Assembly: GCA_035578905.1 (NCBI GenBank)
Contig: JAQJVL010000257.1
Coordinates: 903,001-967,000 of the forward strand
Reading direction: 5' to 3'
DNA length: 64,000 nt
Source of the DNA: Stictocephala bisonia
Lineage: Eukaryota; Arthropoda; Insecta; Hemiptera; Membracidae
Part shown: positions 38,442 through 49,279 of the stretch, in pieces
How the letters are laid out: the number at the start of each line of letters is the position of its first letter
Numbering within the stretch: position 1 is the stretch's first letter
Made by a program: the position numbers and the translations under genes
Notes under the pieces: generated by a model
Databases searched by the model: none
What the model was told of the DNA's origin: nothing
What the model saw: the letters and a program-made list of their open reading frames with translations, nothing else

Positions 38442-38735
38442 TCCCTACATTCCAAGCTGGTCGATCTCCCTCGTCCAACTGGTTTTAAAGTCGCCGAGAT
38501 GAGATCTTTATATGACAAGCTAATTGAACTGATCACATTTGTATTGTGATGACCTGCAGTCGCATGGCCCCTACTTTCCAGCTGGTCGATTGGACTGCAT
38601 CTCCCTCGTTCAACTGGTTTTAAAGTCGCCGAGATGAGATCTTTATACGACGAGCTGATTGGACTGATCACATTAGTTGTATTGTGATGACCTGCAGTCG
38701 CATGGTCCCTACATTCAAACTAGTCGATTTGATGT
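38442..38735. repeat. ~130-bp tandem duplication (2 units plus partial)
   Basis: CAACTGGTTTTAAAGTCGCC, GAGATGAGATCTTTATAYGA, GGACTGATCACATT and GATGACCTGCAGTCGCATGG occur twice in the same order. Unit 1 runs from about 38442 and unit 2 from about 38568. A third partial start (CCCTACATTCAAACTAGTCG) is at about 38707. Unit 2 has an extra segment (ATTGGACTGC). Confidence 0.85.
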
Positions 38736-38894
38736 AAAGTAATAGCCCAAGGACGCACTATAACCTTGAGAAACGCCAGCACATATAGGTAACTAATCTG
38801 AATTTAAATTTTGAACTTAATTTAAAATTGCCTATTTGAAAGAGCAGATTTTATTACGCTGTAAAAAGTGTTCGGAAGTGATTTTTTGCATTTG

Positions 38895-39870
38895 TACTAC
38901 AGGCCAGTGTGCCATACCTTTTCAAAAGCTTGAGACACTTCTAGAAATGCAGAAGAACAGTATTCTTTTGTTTCCAATGAATTTCGAATAACTTCTACAA
39001 CTCTATGAACCTGTTTAATAGTACAGTGATTTCTTTGGAAACCAAATTGATGTTCAGGAACCAAACGAATGTCATTTGTAAACGTTGAAGTAGCAATTTT
39101 TCAAACAACTTATACGGTATCAGTAGTAGACTTATAGACCTATATGAAGTCACTTCAGTAAAGGGTTTTCCTGGTTTAGGCACAACCACCAACTGAGCTA
39201 CTTTCCATTGGGCAGGAAAAACGTCTAGACTTATGATTGCGTTGAATATGTATGTGAGCATAATTACTCCCTTCCTTGGCAAGTTCTTTAAGACCTCTCC
39301 ACTTATAAGGTCGAATCCTGGAGACTTGTGAGGTCGAAGGCCATCTATAGCATTCTTTACTTCTGAAAATCGGAATTATTTGATTAGTAAGTCCAATTGT
39401 AGGGGTGAATCCAGGTATTCAGTAATTTCGCTATCAGCAACACCTGGATAGTGTGGATTAGGCTTGAAAACATTTTGAGAAGTACCGGGAAAACAATGCC
39501 AGTTTTTCTTCAACACTTTTTACCACGGCTTCCATCTTATTTTCTAACTGGATGATTTCTTTGTTTTGGACGTTTTAAAATATTGTGTTGATATCGAAAG
39601 AGAGTAATCAGTGTCAGCAGTTGCAGTTAGATTCTCGGTAAAGTTCTCAAACCACCGATTTTTAGTTTGGAAAAGAGCTTGTTTGAACTGCCTAGCGGCT
39701 CGGTTAACATTTCTCTTGTCATTAGGATTCCTTGAAGTTTGCCAGATCCTTCGTAACCTTCGTTTTTCAGCGGCCATTCGTCTAATGTACAGTGGGTAGT
39801 TGTCAAGTTTGTGCATGCGAGAGTTAGCTATTCTGTGTGTAAGTAAAATAAATGTTAGTACTAAATAATC
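38895..39870 (-). pseudogene. LINE (jockey-like) relic: linker and N-terminal RT
   Basis: On the minus strand from the 5' side: a linker rich in basic residues (MAAEKRRLRRIWQTSRNPND, then NRAARQFKQALFQTKNRWFE). Next are FPAQWKVAQLVVVPKPGKPF, VTSYRSISLLLIPYKLFEKL and LLQRL, then after a frameshift VHRVVEVIRNSLETKEYCSS and FLEVSQAFEKVWHTGL. This is the normal order of the endonuclease-RT linker and RT blocks up to motif A. Motif A normally reads FLDvsqAFDkVWH. Here both Asp are Glu, including the catalytic one, and several frameshifts and stops are present, so it is dead. The 3' part, including YADD, is absent. It runs opposite to the host gene. Confidence 0.85.
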
Positions 39871-40379
39871 TAACCTCACCGCCGGTAGAAGGGATCAGCT
39901 AGTACATATTCCGCCAGTCAATCAGCTGGCTCTAATTGGTAATAACACGACTGCCAATAGCCGGACTTCAGCCATTCAGCTCGTGCACTGTTTTAGTAGC
40001 CATTTGTATGCGAAGTCCGGCCCGCCAAGGTTAGGGTGGGACTAATTTGGTTGACAGGACAGCATTAATTATGGACTTGCCAAATTCATTCCCAGCGGTT
40101 TGTATTTTCCAATATGGTCAAGATAGTGAAACGACCTTAGATCAAACTGACGGGGGAAATATTTGTAGTTCATTTTCCATCACGCCCACGATGTGCTGGC
40201 TGGGACACTTCAGGGATTTGGCAACTCTGAAGGATTGTTAGCACAGAGATGGACTTAAATGCAATTTTAGCCTCACGATATTTTATTTGTACCTTGAAGA
40301 CCTAGTCAGCTACTACTGTCTCATGGTCATTGACAATCACCCATGACCGGTGAATTAGTTAATGAAAGTAAAATGGCAG
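39871..40379. other. Unannotated sequence
   Basis: No gene was recognised. The 64-aa frame at 40047-40241 (+) has no motif. Confidence 0.35.
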
Positions 40380-40470
40380 ACACATCTTCTTTGTTAAAAT
40401 GGCTGACACTCGTCTTTGTTAAAATGGCAGACACATCGTCTTTGTTAAAATAGTCTCAATATTGCTCATG
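40380..40470. repeat. 26-bp minisatellite (3 units)
   Basis: Units of AAAATGGCAGACACATCGTC followed by TTTGTT, with one shortened unit. A further related copy (AAAATGGCACACACATCGTC) lies at 40668. Confidence 0.8.
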
Positions 40471-40524
40471 AATTGTGTTTTCCAGGAAACAAATGATAAG
40501 TTTGTTCAACTATAATTGTTAAAA

Positions 40525-40645
40525 ATCATGCCGTATGATTCAAACAAATTCATGCCGTATGATTCGAACAAAATCATGCCGCATGATTCGAACAAATTCA
40601 TGACGTATGATTCGAACAAATTCATGCCGTATGATTCACAAAAGT
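40525..40645. repeat. 24-bp minisatellite (5 units)
   Basis: Five units of AATTCATGCCGTATGATTCG followed by AACA, with point changes. A single related unit (AATTCATGCCGTGCGATTCA) occurs in the partner block at about 41173. Confidence 0.88.
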
Positions 40646-40999
40646 TGCAATATATAAACATCAAATTAAAATGGCACACACATCGTCTTAGTTAAAATAG
40701 TTTCAATATTAATTTCTTCTTTGAGTTCTCTATTGGAAGATTTTAAATTGTAAATAATTAAAAACATTTTCATATATTCCAATAAATTTAAATACACTAA
40801 TTGAAAATAATGAACATCCTCCCATTCAAAAATCTCCGTTTATATAGTATAATTTAACTGAAAATTACTGTGTATTCGTATTTATATACCTATGAACACA
40901 CTTTAAATTTAATAATTTTTTTAATCTATCATATGTTTAAAATATTTACATTATTATATTTTGTAAACAAATGTTTTAAAATTATAATTTTGTTGATGT

Positions 41000-41026
41000 C
41001 TGAAGATGCCTACAATGTAGGCGAAA
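41000..41026 (+). other. Structured CTGAAGATG...GCGAAA motif (copy 2)
   Basis: CTGAAGAT is followed by the perfect hairpin GCCTAC-AAT-GTAGGC and then GAAA. The layout CTGANGA - stem - GAAA resembles the two conserved core strands of a hammerhead ribozyme, with one extra U before the stem. Stems I and III were not found, so catalytic activity is not claimed. A degenerate copy on the minus strand lies at 20791-20832. Confidence 0.4.
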
Positions 41027-41240
41027 GGCCTCACAGAATAAATCATTTTATTGGAATATATGAGAATTAAAAAATTATTTACAATTTAGTCTCAATATTG
41101 CTCATGAGTTGAGTTTCCCAGGAAACAACTATAGATAGTGAAAAGCTTTTAATTAAAATTAAATTAGGTCAAATTCATGCCGTGCGATTCACAACTTTTC
41201 ATGTTTAAAATGCAACATATAAACATCAAATGAACTTCGA

Positions 41241-42229
41241 TTTTCACTGCAAGATACGCAATTTCGTTGCTAGTTAAAAGATGAACCCCTTTGATTTTTA
41301 CTAAAACATACAACATACAAGATGAGCACAGTTGCTGATGTTTACTAAACGTTGTGATCTTTTAGTATAATTCACATCTTTGATCTTCAGATCAAATAAC
41401 ATTCTTATTTTGCTTTGCATAAGATCCAAATTTCAATGTGCCGCCTTCAAACAACAACCTCGAACCTTTATCGACGATACCTTTACAAAACCTACTTAAA
41501 AGTTACTTGTAGTTGGTTTATCTACTCCATCATTATTTTCAAGCGTTTTAGGGTCTGTTCGACGTTCTGCGGTGAGCTAGCAAGACATGTAGTGTAAAGT
41601 CGCTTATCTTTTGGAACAAGTTGTTGCAGAAAAGTTCATATTAGAGACTGAACAATGTCCTGGTTTGACTTACGTTACTAGTAACAAATGTAATAATCTT
41701 ATTTATTATATAAAACAAGCCACGTCCCGACAAAATTATTTTTGGCTTCAAGGATTTTTAATTTTAAAACTTTTCTGGGGGTTTTCGACCACGATAAATC
41801 GTATGGCACCGATCTCAATCCTGGGAAAATTCTTATTTCTGTCACAGACACCTAGACGTCCCGTGTGAAATTATTTAACAATTTATTGTTTAGAAGATCA
41901 TGTGTGTTTTGTTTGTCTTGTGTGGTGAAATTATCCATATGTGGTGAAATTATTCAATATTTTATTGATTTTTTGAACATGTGTTTATGTATAATTCTAA
42001 CCTATATACTTTGTCAGATTGTTTTTTTTCACTTACTGTTTTTATTTTTAACATTGGGTAATGTTAAACTAGTACACCCAAGTGGGGCATAAGATTAAAG
42101 ATATTCATCTCTTAATTACTTATATACCATCAGATTTTAGAAAAGACTATGTTTATGGGTTCCACAACCCCAAAAACCAATATTCATGGTCATACTGCTT
42201 AGAATTCCGGTGAGGCCATAGAGGTCGAT
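41241..42229. other. Unannotated AT-rich sequence
   Basis: Several 60-85 aa frames on the + strand (41415-42092) have no recognised motif. No gene is supported. Confidence 0.35.
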
Positions 42230-42470
42230 CTTCCTCACGAGGCGACATGCTGAGATCCACAAATGGTACTGTAGCAGAGTGCCTTTGTGAGGCCGCAGGC
42301 CGAGTTCCACAAAGAGGCCTGTTGCAGAGCGGTTTGGCGAGGCCGTAGGCCGAGTTCCACAAAGAGGCCTGTTGCAGAGCGGTTTGGCGAGGCCGTAGTC
42401 CGAGTTCCACAAAGAGGCCTGTTGCAGAGCGGTTTGGCGAGGCCGTAGGCCGAGTTCCATAAGGGGGGCT
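42230..42470. repeat. 50-bp minisatellite (about 4 units)
   Basis: GAGGCCGTAGGCCGAGTTCC starts at 42289, 42339, 42389 and 42439, exactly 50 bp apart, with a diverged partial unit upstream. The array is GC-rich, and minus-strand frames of 123 and 145 aa across it encode the same residues in rotating frames because 50 is not a multiple of three. These are not considered genes. Confidence 0.93.
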
Positions 42471-42805
42471 AACGGTAAACGCGGAAGACCTCCGAAACAA
42501 AATTGTAAGGAAGAGCAACAACATTCTATCTTCTGGGAGATATGGATGCTACCTCTTAAGCTTGCAAAATTCAACTGAGCGAAGCTCGGTCACCCGGTGC
42601 TAACAAACAAATTCAGGCGAGTGATGGTTTGAGGTTGTGGAGTTATGTATGAGAAGTGGTATGAGTTCCTCACTTTCTTCTTTTTCTCTGTTGCTGTGTT
42701 CTTAGTTCATAACAATCCAATAGATCAAATAAATCGCACATCAAACCTCTACAATATTCATGTTAAAGGTAACGTCTCCGACGTCACTGAAACCGCTCAT
42801 ACGGC

Positions 42806-43692
42806 AGCGTTAAAACTGCCTATATAGATACCACTTTAGCTGCTTTAAAGGCTAGAAAACTGACCGTGCTTTAACTGCCCGTATATATACCACTTCAGGT
42901 GCTTTAAAATCTAGAAAACTAACTGCGCGTATAGATACCACTTCAGGTGCTTTAAAGGCTAGAAAACTAACTGCGCTTTAACTGCCCGTATAGATACCAC
43001 TTCAGGTGCTTTAAAAGCTAGAAAACTAACTGCGCGTATAGAGACCACTTCGGGTGCTTTAAAGGCTAGAAAACTAACTGCGCTTGAACTGCTCGTATAG
43101 AGACCACTTCAGGTGCTTTAAAAGCTAGAAAACTAACTGCGCTTTAACTGCCCGTATAGATACCACTTCAGGTGCTTTAAAAGCTAGAAAACTAACTGCG
43201 CGTATAGAGACCACTTCGGGTGCTTTAAAGGCTAGAAAACTAACTGCGCGTATAGATACCACTTCAGGTGCTTTAAAGGCTAGAAAACTAACTGCGCTTC
43301 AACTGCCCGTATAGAGACCACTTCAGGTGCTTTAAAAGCTAGAAAACTAACTGCGCTTTAACTGCCCGTATAGATACCACTTCAGGTGCTTTAAAAGCTA
43401 GAAAACTAACTGCCCGTATAAATACCACTTCAGGTGCTTTAAAATCTAGAAAACTAACTGCGCGTATAGATACCACTTCAGGTGCTTTAAAGGCTAGAAA
43501 ACTAACTGCGCTTTAACTGCCCGTATAGAGACCACTTCAGGTGCTTTAAAAGCTAGAAAACTAACTGCGCTTTAATTGCCCGTATAGATACCACTTCAGG
43601 TGCTTTAAAAGCTAGAAAACTAACTGCGCGTATAGAGACCACTTCGGGTGCTTTAAAGGCTAGAAAACTGCGCTTTAACTGCTCGTATAGAA
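42806..43692. repeat. 48/59-bp minisatellite with higher-order order
   Basis: About 17 units share GTATAGATACCACTTCAGGT and GCTTTAAARGCTAGAAAACT. Two length classes alternate. The short unit (48 bp) joins as CTGCGCGTAT. The long unit (59 bp) has an extra CTTTAACTGCC. The order is approximately L S L S L L S S L L S S L L S. A diagnostic short unit with GAGACCACTTCGGGTGC is at 43041, 43207 and 43635. The last spacing (428 bp) is twice an LLSS block of 214 bp, and the first (166 bp) is S+L+L. Confidence 0.92.
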
Positions 43693-44829
43693 TAGTAAAA
43701 TAAACGCTAAAAAATAGCGTAAAACTAGGCGGTGGTTGAAATGCTCGGAAAGGATGGTACAATAACGCTGAACACCAGTGTAAAAAACGTGCCATTTAAA
43801 CTGCCCTTGTAGAATGACCCTAAATTGTAGTGTCGTAAATACAGTTTCTCTATTTGCATTTGGCAGTGAGCTGTCTGAAGGGAGTTGAGTGGTGAATACA
43901 TAATAAGGTGTACGGGCTGGCGACAACCAGCTGATGGTTCTGGGAAACACATGCAGATTGCATTCTTCGTCATCTTACGCATTGTACTCTGCGTTATTGT
44001 ATGACCAATGGGTAACCGATAGATGGATTGGTACGTCGGCGACAGATGGGTCGCTTAGATTGCAACCTTCTGAAAGCCGGCGTGAGACAGATGCACTGAT
44101 TGGCGGAAGTTAGGGAGAGACTACTCTTCCTCCTCTGTGTCATTCCATTTAATGTTGTCATGGAAATTAGGCAGACGGTAGGCTGTGTGTTGGCAGCGCA
44201 GTAGCAAGCCCCGTCCACTACGTCATCATAAGTGATCATTGTTTGGTTTGATCAACATTAACGAATTAAGCTTAGAACAATTAAATTAAGTTATTATTCA
44301 AATACCACTTTATAAATAACAATAACACAGTGAGTTATAATTTAAACAATAAATAACAATAAAAGAAACTTGTAAAGTTCTTTACAGTGTTATTTTACTA
44401 CTCGAGATGTATGGCAGTGGATGTGTGGAAGGTTCCCTCCGCTGCTTAAACCCCTACATGTGCGAAATATAACACGCATGTCACCATCTATCCGGTCAGA
44501 TCGTGTATTTTCACATCGGTCATCTCTTAATACTCTTGGGCAGGTACGGATAAAGTGTTACTGTATTAGGTAACGTGATAAAAGCGTTTAGTTGTTATTC
44601 ACACATGACCGGTATAACTCGATGTCAGCGAGCTCTGGAGACAAGGATGACGTCAAATCTGATACCTGTGAAGTCACTGCGAGTCGTGAGAATACTAATA
44701 GGAAGGCCCTTGACCGTCCCAGTGGCCGCGGGTTACACGAGAGGACAAAGATCGTCACCTCATGTAACTACGTATATGACGTCATTTGTAGAGTAAAATT
44801 TCGTGCTATTTCTAAAAATTATACAATAA
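43693..44829. other. Unannotated sequence
   Basis: Several 60-90 aa frames on both strands (43675-44239, 44575-44834) have no recognised motifs. Confidence 0.35.
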
Positions 44830-45690
44830 AATAACTTATATTCAGATGACTATAATTGTAAAATATCAGCAAAAGATGTAAATGAGTCTGAATATCTATC
44901 AGATAGAAGTAACTAACATTTTATATTTTTTAGATGAACGTAACTTTAAATATTGAAAAAAACAAGGTTGATTTGTTTTAAAACTATACAAAATAGTAAG
45001 AAAGACATACGAAACAACATAATATTTAGTAATAAAAATATTGAAGAACATAACAGCAAAAATTTCCTTACTTTAAACATTACCAACATTTAACCTGGAA
45101 TGAATACGCAAAAAAATTGTTTTTTGAAATAAATTCACCAGTTGATGCATTTTATAGAATGTCATTTTTATGCAATCTTAAAAAAACATGCATTTTATAG
45201 AATGTCATTTTTATGCAATCTTAAAAAAACGTGTATCATGCATATTTACAATCACGTCTCGAATGTTATATAGCAAAATTTAGTAAACAGAATCTTGATC
45301 AGGGCCTTAAACTACAAAAAAGAGCAACAAAAATCGTTCATAAATTAAAATAAATCAATCAGCTAAGCTTTTTTCCAAAAATATGAAAATTACAATAGTG
45401 TGTATGGATAATTATACGCTTAACGATAGAATTTTATTTATCACGGGATAAAACCAACAGAAATTAGTGATAATTTTAAGATACATTATTATAATACAAG
45501 AAATAAAACACATCATACGCACACATCATAATCTAGATAATAATTATTGAAAAAATATCCATGGGACCAAAAGACCAAACGTTTTTAGATTTTTAGCTGA
45601 AATTATAAAGAAAGGACATTTATTATATCCAACATCAAATAAAGAAAATACTTAGCTGATGCTGCTTCATAGTCAGCAGAAGAATTTTAC
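44830..45690 (+). pseudogene. Decayed LINE reverse transcriptase around YSDD
   Basis: LYSDDYNCKISAKDVNESEY (YSDD at 44839-44850) corresponds to the catalytic qYADDt region with Ala to Ser. Downstream, in broken frames, come WNEYAKKLFFEINSPVDAFY, then LKLQKRATKIVHKLK (about 45307-45350) and YNTRNKTHH-like sequence (about 45490-45520). Their order matches the C-terminal blocks of LINE RT. Stops and a 43-bp tandem duplication interrupt it. Confidence 0.6.
45146..45231. repeat. 43-bp tandem duplication
   Basis: Two copies of a unit starting ATGCATTTTATAGAATGTCA, at 45146 and 45189, inside the LINE relic. The copies appear identical, so the duplication is younger than the relic's decay. Confidence 0.9.
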
Positions 45691-45833
45691 ATGAAAAACA
45701 ATAACTATATAGTAATGACGAAAACAAAAGTGCTTGTCAGGTGCCTAACCTCTGTAGGCATAGCTTATGTTACAATCGTTCATTTGTTTAGTACTGTATT
45801 ATTATAGTTTTTTAATTAGAGTAATACGTGTTG

Positions 45834-46163
45834 GTACATATACGGTACAAGTAAACGTCACACAACACAAATTTATTACAATATAAGCACAAAATTAACA
45901 AACATATTACAAAACAAGTACAAAATGCACGAATATTATGGTGATCGATTTCGGTGAACCACGCTCACCTTCCACAGACCAGAGGGATTCATAAAAGAAT
46001 CCTCTTGTCTGAGGAAGGTGAGCGTGGTTCACCGAACTCGATCACCATAATATTCGTGCATTTTGTACTTGTTTTGTAATATATTTGTTAATTTTGTGCT
46101 TATATTGTACTGTAATAAATTTGTGTTGTGTGTCGTTTACTTGTATTGTGTATAATTATGTAC
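45834..46163. mobile_element. Foldback element, 330-bp near-perfect palindrome
   Basis: The left arm (core 45846-45990) and right arm (45997-46145) are reverse complements, differing by a few substitutions, one 5-base insertion and one 1-base gap. They are separated by a 6-base loop (45991-45996). Pairing continues loosely to 45834 and 46163. Landmarks are GATTTCGGTGAACCACGCTC on the left and GAGCGTGGTTCACCGAACTC on the right. No coding capacity. As part of an intron, the transcript would fold into a roughly 145-bp hairpin. A diverged relative lies at 12014-12205. Confidence 0.93.
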
Positions 46164-46193
46164 TATTTATTCTTTTTTCCTAAGATTCATTAT

Positions 46194-46201
<8 letters not shown>

Positions 46202-46240
<39 letters not shown>

Positions 46241-46245
46241 TATAT
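46202..46245. repeat. (AT)n microsatellite
   Basis: About 20 AT units with one ATAC interruption near the end. Confidence 0.95.
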
Positions 46246-46534
46246 GACTACTTCATCTAAAAGCTACACGCAAAATAACAAGTTGTTGTCAAGAGTGGCT
46301 GATCAGAAGGTTCTTGCTCACGCACGGATCTGCCTTGTTAGAGATTTCCAGTTTGTATAGTAAAATGTACTAATTTTGTAAATAAATATATAGCTTTGTA
46401 TTATAATTTGTAGTTGCATGTTTCATCGTTATGTTGATGTAAGAATAATTATTTTGTATCACAGCTTTGTAGTTAATGTTATTATTTACTTGAAACCCTC
46501 CCCTCCCGCCCTTCTAAACGTTAAAGAGTCTCTA

Positions 46535-46992
46535 AACGTTAAAGAGTCTGCAGAGGCTGTCGCTGGTTGTCGGCCACGTTGGTTTTAATCCCTTAAGACC
46601 AATGTTATTTTCGAACTGACCATTTCAAATTGGATCACGCGTATCCAAATTGAACGGTTATTTTTAAACGGATTTTTTTCCCAAATAAATTGCATTTGAT
46701 CAAGAATGAAATTGCGCGTTGGAATCGCTTTGCGAATTCCTAATTTGTTGTATAGAAAAAAACATAAAAATATTTATTTTGAAATTTTTATCTTCACTTA
46801 TTTTTCAAAACTAGGCGTATGTATTCAAAATATCAAAAGCAAAAGAAATGCGAAATAATACGATTAAAATGACACCTTATACACAACTTTTGGTCAATAA
46901 AAAACGAACAAATTTGGATTCGCAAATAACATTGTACTAATGGGATTCAAACCAACATGGCAGACAGCCTCTGCAGACTATTAAGAGCATTT
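46535..46992. mobile_element. Foldback element with long inverted arms
   Basis: GAGTCTGCAGAGGCTGTC at the left (about 46546) and GACAGCCTCTGCAGACTA at the right (about 46964) are inverted. Pairing continues inward through GTTGGTTTTAATCCC / GGGATTCAAACCAAC, ACCAATGTTATTT / AAATAACATTGT and CGTATCCAAATT / AAATTTGGATTCGC. Much of the roughly 460 bp is thus an imperfect palindrome. A related block, in the same orientation as the right arm, lies at 47225-47275 (GACTAACCAAAATGGCGACT, then CAGCAGACTTTGG). Just before the left arm CTAAACGTTAAAGAGTCT is repeated twice in tandem. Confidence 0.65.
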
Positions 46993-47330
46993 TTTTAATG
47001 CGGTACAGCATTATTGTGGATAAAAAAAACTTCATTTGTATTTTCATAAAAAACATACTAGGCCTAGTAAAAAACTCGTTTATTTTTTTATTTAATGACA
47101 AAATTTTTTTAAATTAAAAGTGGGTCCTTTAGTAACCTTTGCGTTCTTCCGAATGAATGAAAAATTATATTTTCCCTTTAAGTCGTTAAGTAACAATGCT
47201 GTACCAAATTTAACATTCCTCTTACGGACTAACCAAAATGGCGACTACTTCAGCAGACTTTGGCGTTCTTTAATGGAACCGATTGATAGTTGTCATTCAC
47301 AGACAATCCCTTTCTTGAACCTTGTACCGT
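46993..47330. mobile_element. Secondary inverted-repeat segment
   Basis: GCGGTACAGCATTATTG at about 46999 pairs with CAATGCTGTACC at about 47195, and the segment ends in a block related to the arms of the preceding foldback. It may be part of the same composite element. The 70-aa frame at 47120-47332 is incidental. Confidence 0.4.
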
Positions 47331-48591
47331 AATGTGGACCCCCTTGGCGACAGGGTGGGGTGTGGACAGTGGGCGTGTCCGCCCAATTAATCACTCAAAC
47401 CACTCATTAAATCATACCTGTTGTCTGTGACGTCGAATTTGGTCGTGCGCCAGCCAACAAACTAAATCACTCGACACCGACACATTTCGCTAACGAGGAT
47501 AGGGCGCAATTTGTTTTCGTTTATTAACACTGCTCCAAGAACCAATCTCTTTACAGAATGTGGCGTTGGAAAATATTACGTGCAATTTTTCTTTCAGTTC
47601 AACATAGAATCGCCTTAGACTTATCGGTTGTCTTTTGGTGTTATTTGACTGTTGCCCAGCATCCCTTCGTTCTCTGGGGTCTTTATTGGTCTCTGATTTT
47701 GAAAATACTCTTATTTGTTGTAGTTCTTCTATCTTGGGTGTGAATCTTATTTGATTGAATTTTACTACTTCAGTCCTTTTGTTTTAGTGTTTAGATCTTC
47801 ACCAGTTAAATTAAGTTCTTTGATGACTGTGAACAATTATTATTTTGCTTTTAGTTTGCTCAATGTTGTTAAGATTTGTTTAGTTACTGTAGTGTATTGG
47901 CAGGCATCCTCATCGCTCGTTTATATCTAATATAATCTTGTATGTTTGATTTACTATTATTATTTATGCATTAGTTGAAAACGTTTATATATTTCTGCGT
48001 GTTCAATACTTATGTGCCGATATGATATTTATAACCAATCAACTGTATTAAGAGCATTGGTTCGTTATCGTGTTTGAGGTAATTGTGAATTTTTGTACAG
48101 TTAAAAAAATATTATTTAGATTATTTTGTTATCAATTCACTGGGTCATTTTTTATATAAACGCCTTATTTCATCGTTGAGTAACGTACAAATGTACGATT
48201 CTATTGTGTTTTCGGGCTCCGAACAATTAATACATGCAACAAGCCGGTTGTTGATGCAGTGAACAAGCAGTTTCCATGTAATGACCACCTACCGTTTGTA
48301 ACTCGGTGTTAACCATTTACAAATTACCTGTGAACGCCGTAGATGGCGAAACCCACCTGTAGATCATCTACTCTGACACGTGCCAGTGGTTAATACGGTA
48401 TCGGAAGGTTGTATCACTTCGATTCATCGATCACTAATGATCGATGGAGTCGTAGTTTGACAGCGACTCGACAGCTCTATCCGGCTCACGCAAATGGTTC
48501 GTGCTGACTACTAGAATGTTTAGTCATTTATATTGTAATTATTCTGGACTCGATTGACCGTCGTAAATTTGTGACTACTGTTGGGACATAC
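47331..48591. other. Unannotated sequence
   Basis: No gene was recognised. The interval has several T-rich runs. Confidence 0.35.
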
Positions 48592-49046
48592 GCTACTCCA
48601 TGTTCCGGTGACACGGTCCTGCCGTGTTTCAAAGTCCTGCTACCCCGGTGACACGGTTCTGCCGTGCTTCAAAGTCCTGCTACTCCATGTTCCGGTGACA
48701 CGGTCCTGCCGTGTTTCAAAGTCCTGCTACCCCGGTGACACGGTTCTGCCGTGCGGCAAAGTCCTGCTACTCCATGTTCCGGTGATACGGTCCTGCCGTG
48801 TTTCAAAGTCCTGCTACCCCGGTGACACGGTTCTGCCGTGCTTCAGTCCTGCTACTCCATGTTCCGGTGACACGGTCCTGCCGTGCTTCAAAGTCCTGCT
48901 ACCCCGGTGACACGGTTCTGCCGTGCGGCAAAGTCCTGCTACTCCATGTTCCGGTGATACGGTCCTGCCGTGCAGTAGATGGTGCAGCCTAAACTGCTAC
49001 CCCATGTTCCGGTACACGGTCCTGCCGTGCGGCAGATGGTGCAGTC
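48592..49046. repeat. 87-bp dimeric minisatellite
   Basis: Each 87-bp unit consists of a 47-bp monomer (TACTCCATGTTCCGGTGACA, then CGGTCCTGCCGTG) and a 40-bp monomer (TACCCCGGTGACACGGTTCT, then GCCGTG). Starts are at 48594, 48681, 48768, 48853 and 48940, followed by decayed monomers. Most monomers contain CACGG-TCCTG-CCGTG, an inverted repeat able to form a 5-bp stem. The array is GC-rich. A 109-aa frame through it reflects the period being a multiple of three. Confidence 0.94.
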
Positions 49047-49279
49047 TTAAGTCCTTATGTGGAGCTCGCCTACCTACAGGCTCGTGGGCCGTCACCTCAG
49101 CCCACTCGCACTAGCCTCGCTCCACTTCCTACGCACTTTCGTACATCAAAATGTATTACAAATCCATGATGCACTAAATTGTCATTACCTACAATAGAAC
49201 CCACTACCGATCTCTTCAAGTACCTTACAGGCGACTTGCTATCCATAGATGGTCGAGTAACGGCCGTGGTTCGTTGTGT

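Larger units (their letters stand above)
40380..41240. repeat. Imperfect segmental duplication containing minisatellites
   Basis: AGTCTCAATATTGCTCATGA and TCCAGGAAACAA at about 40453 recur at 41088. The ATTCATGCCGT..GATTC block and ATATAAACATCAAAT at about 40655 recur at about 41173 and 41216. The two blocks are about 0.6 kb apart and only the first carries the expanded minisatellites. Confidence 0.6.

Noticed and set aside
41000..41026. Functional hammerhead ribozyme
   Set aside because: Core-like strands are present, but there is an extra base before the stem and no stems I and III or cleavage site could be identified. Kept only as a motif.
42137..42574. 145-aa and 123-aa minus-strand frames
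   Set aside because: They are two readings of the same 50-bp GC-rich repeat in different frames. There are no independent coding features.
48581..48992. 109-aa and 64-aa frames rich in CYPGDTVLPC
   Set aside because: They come from the 87-bp repeat, whose period is a multiple of three. No flanking coding sequence.
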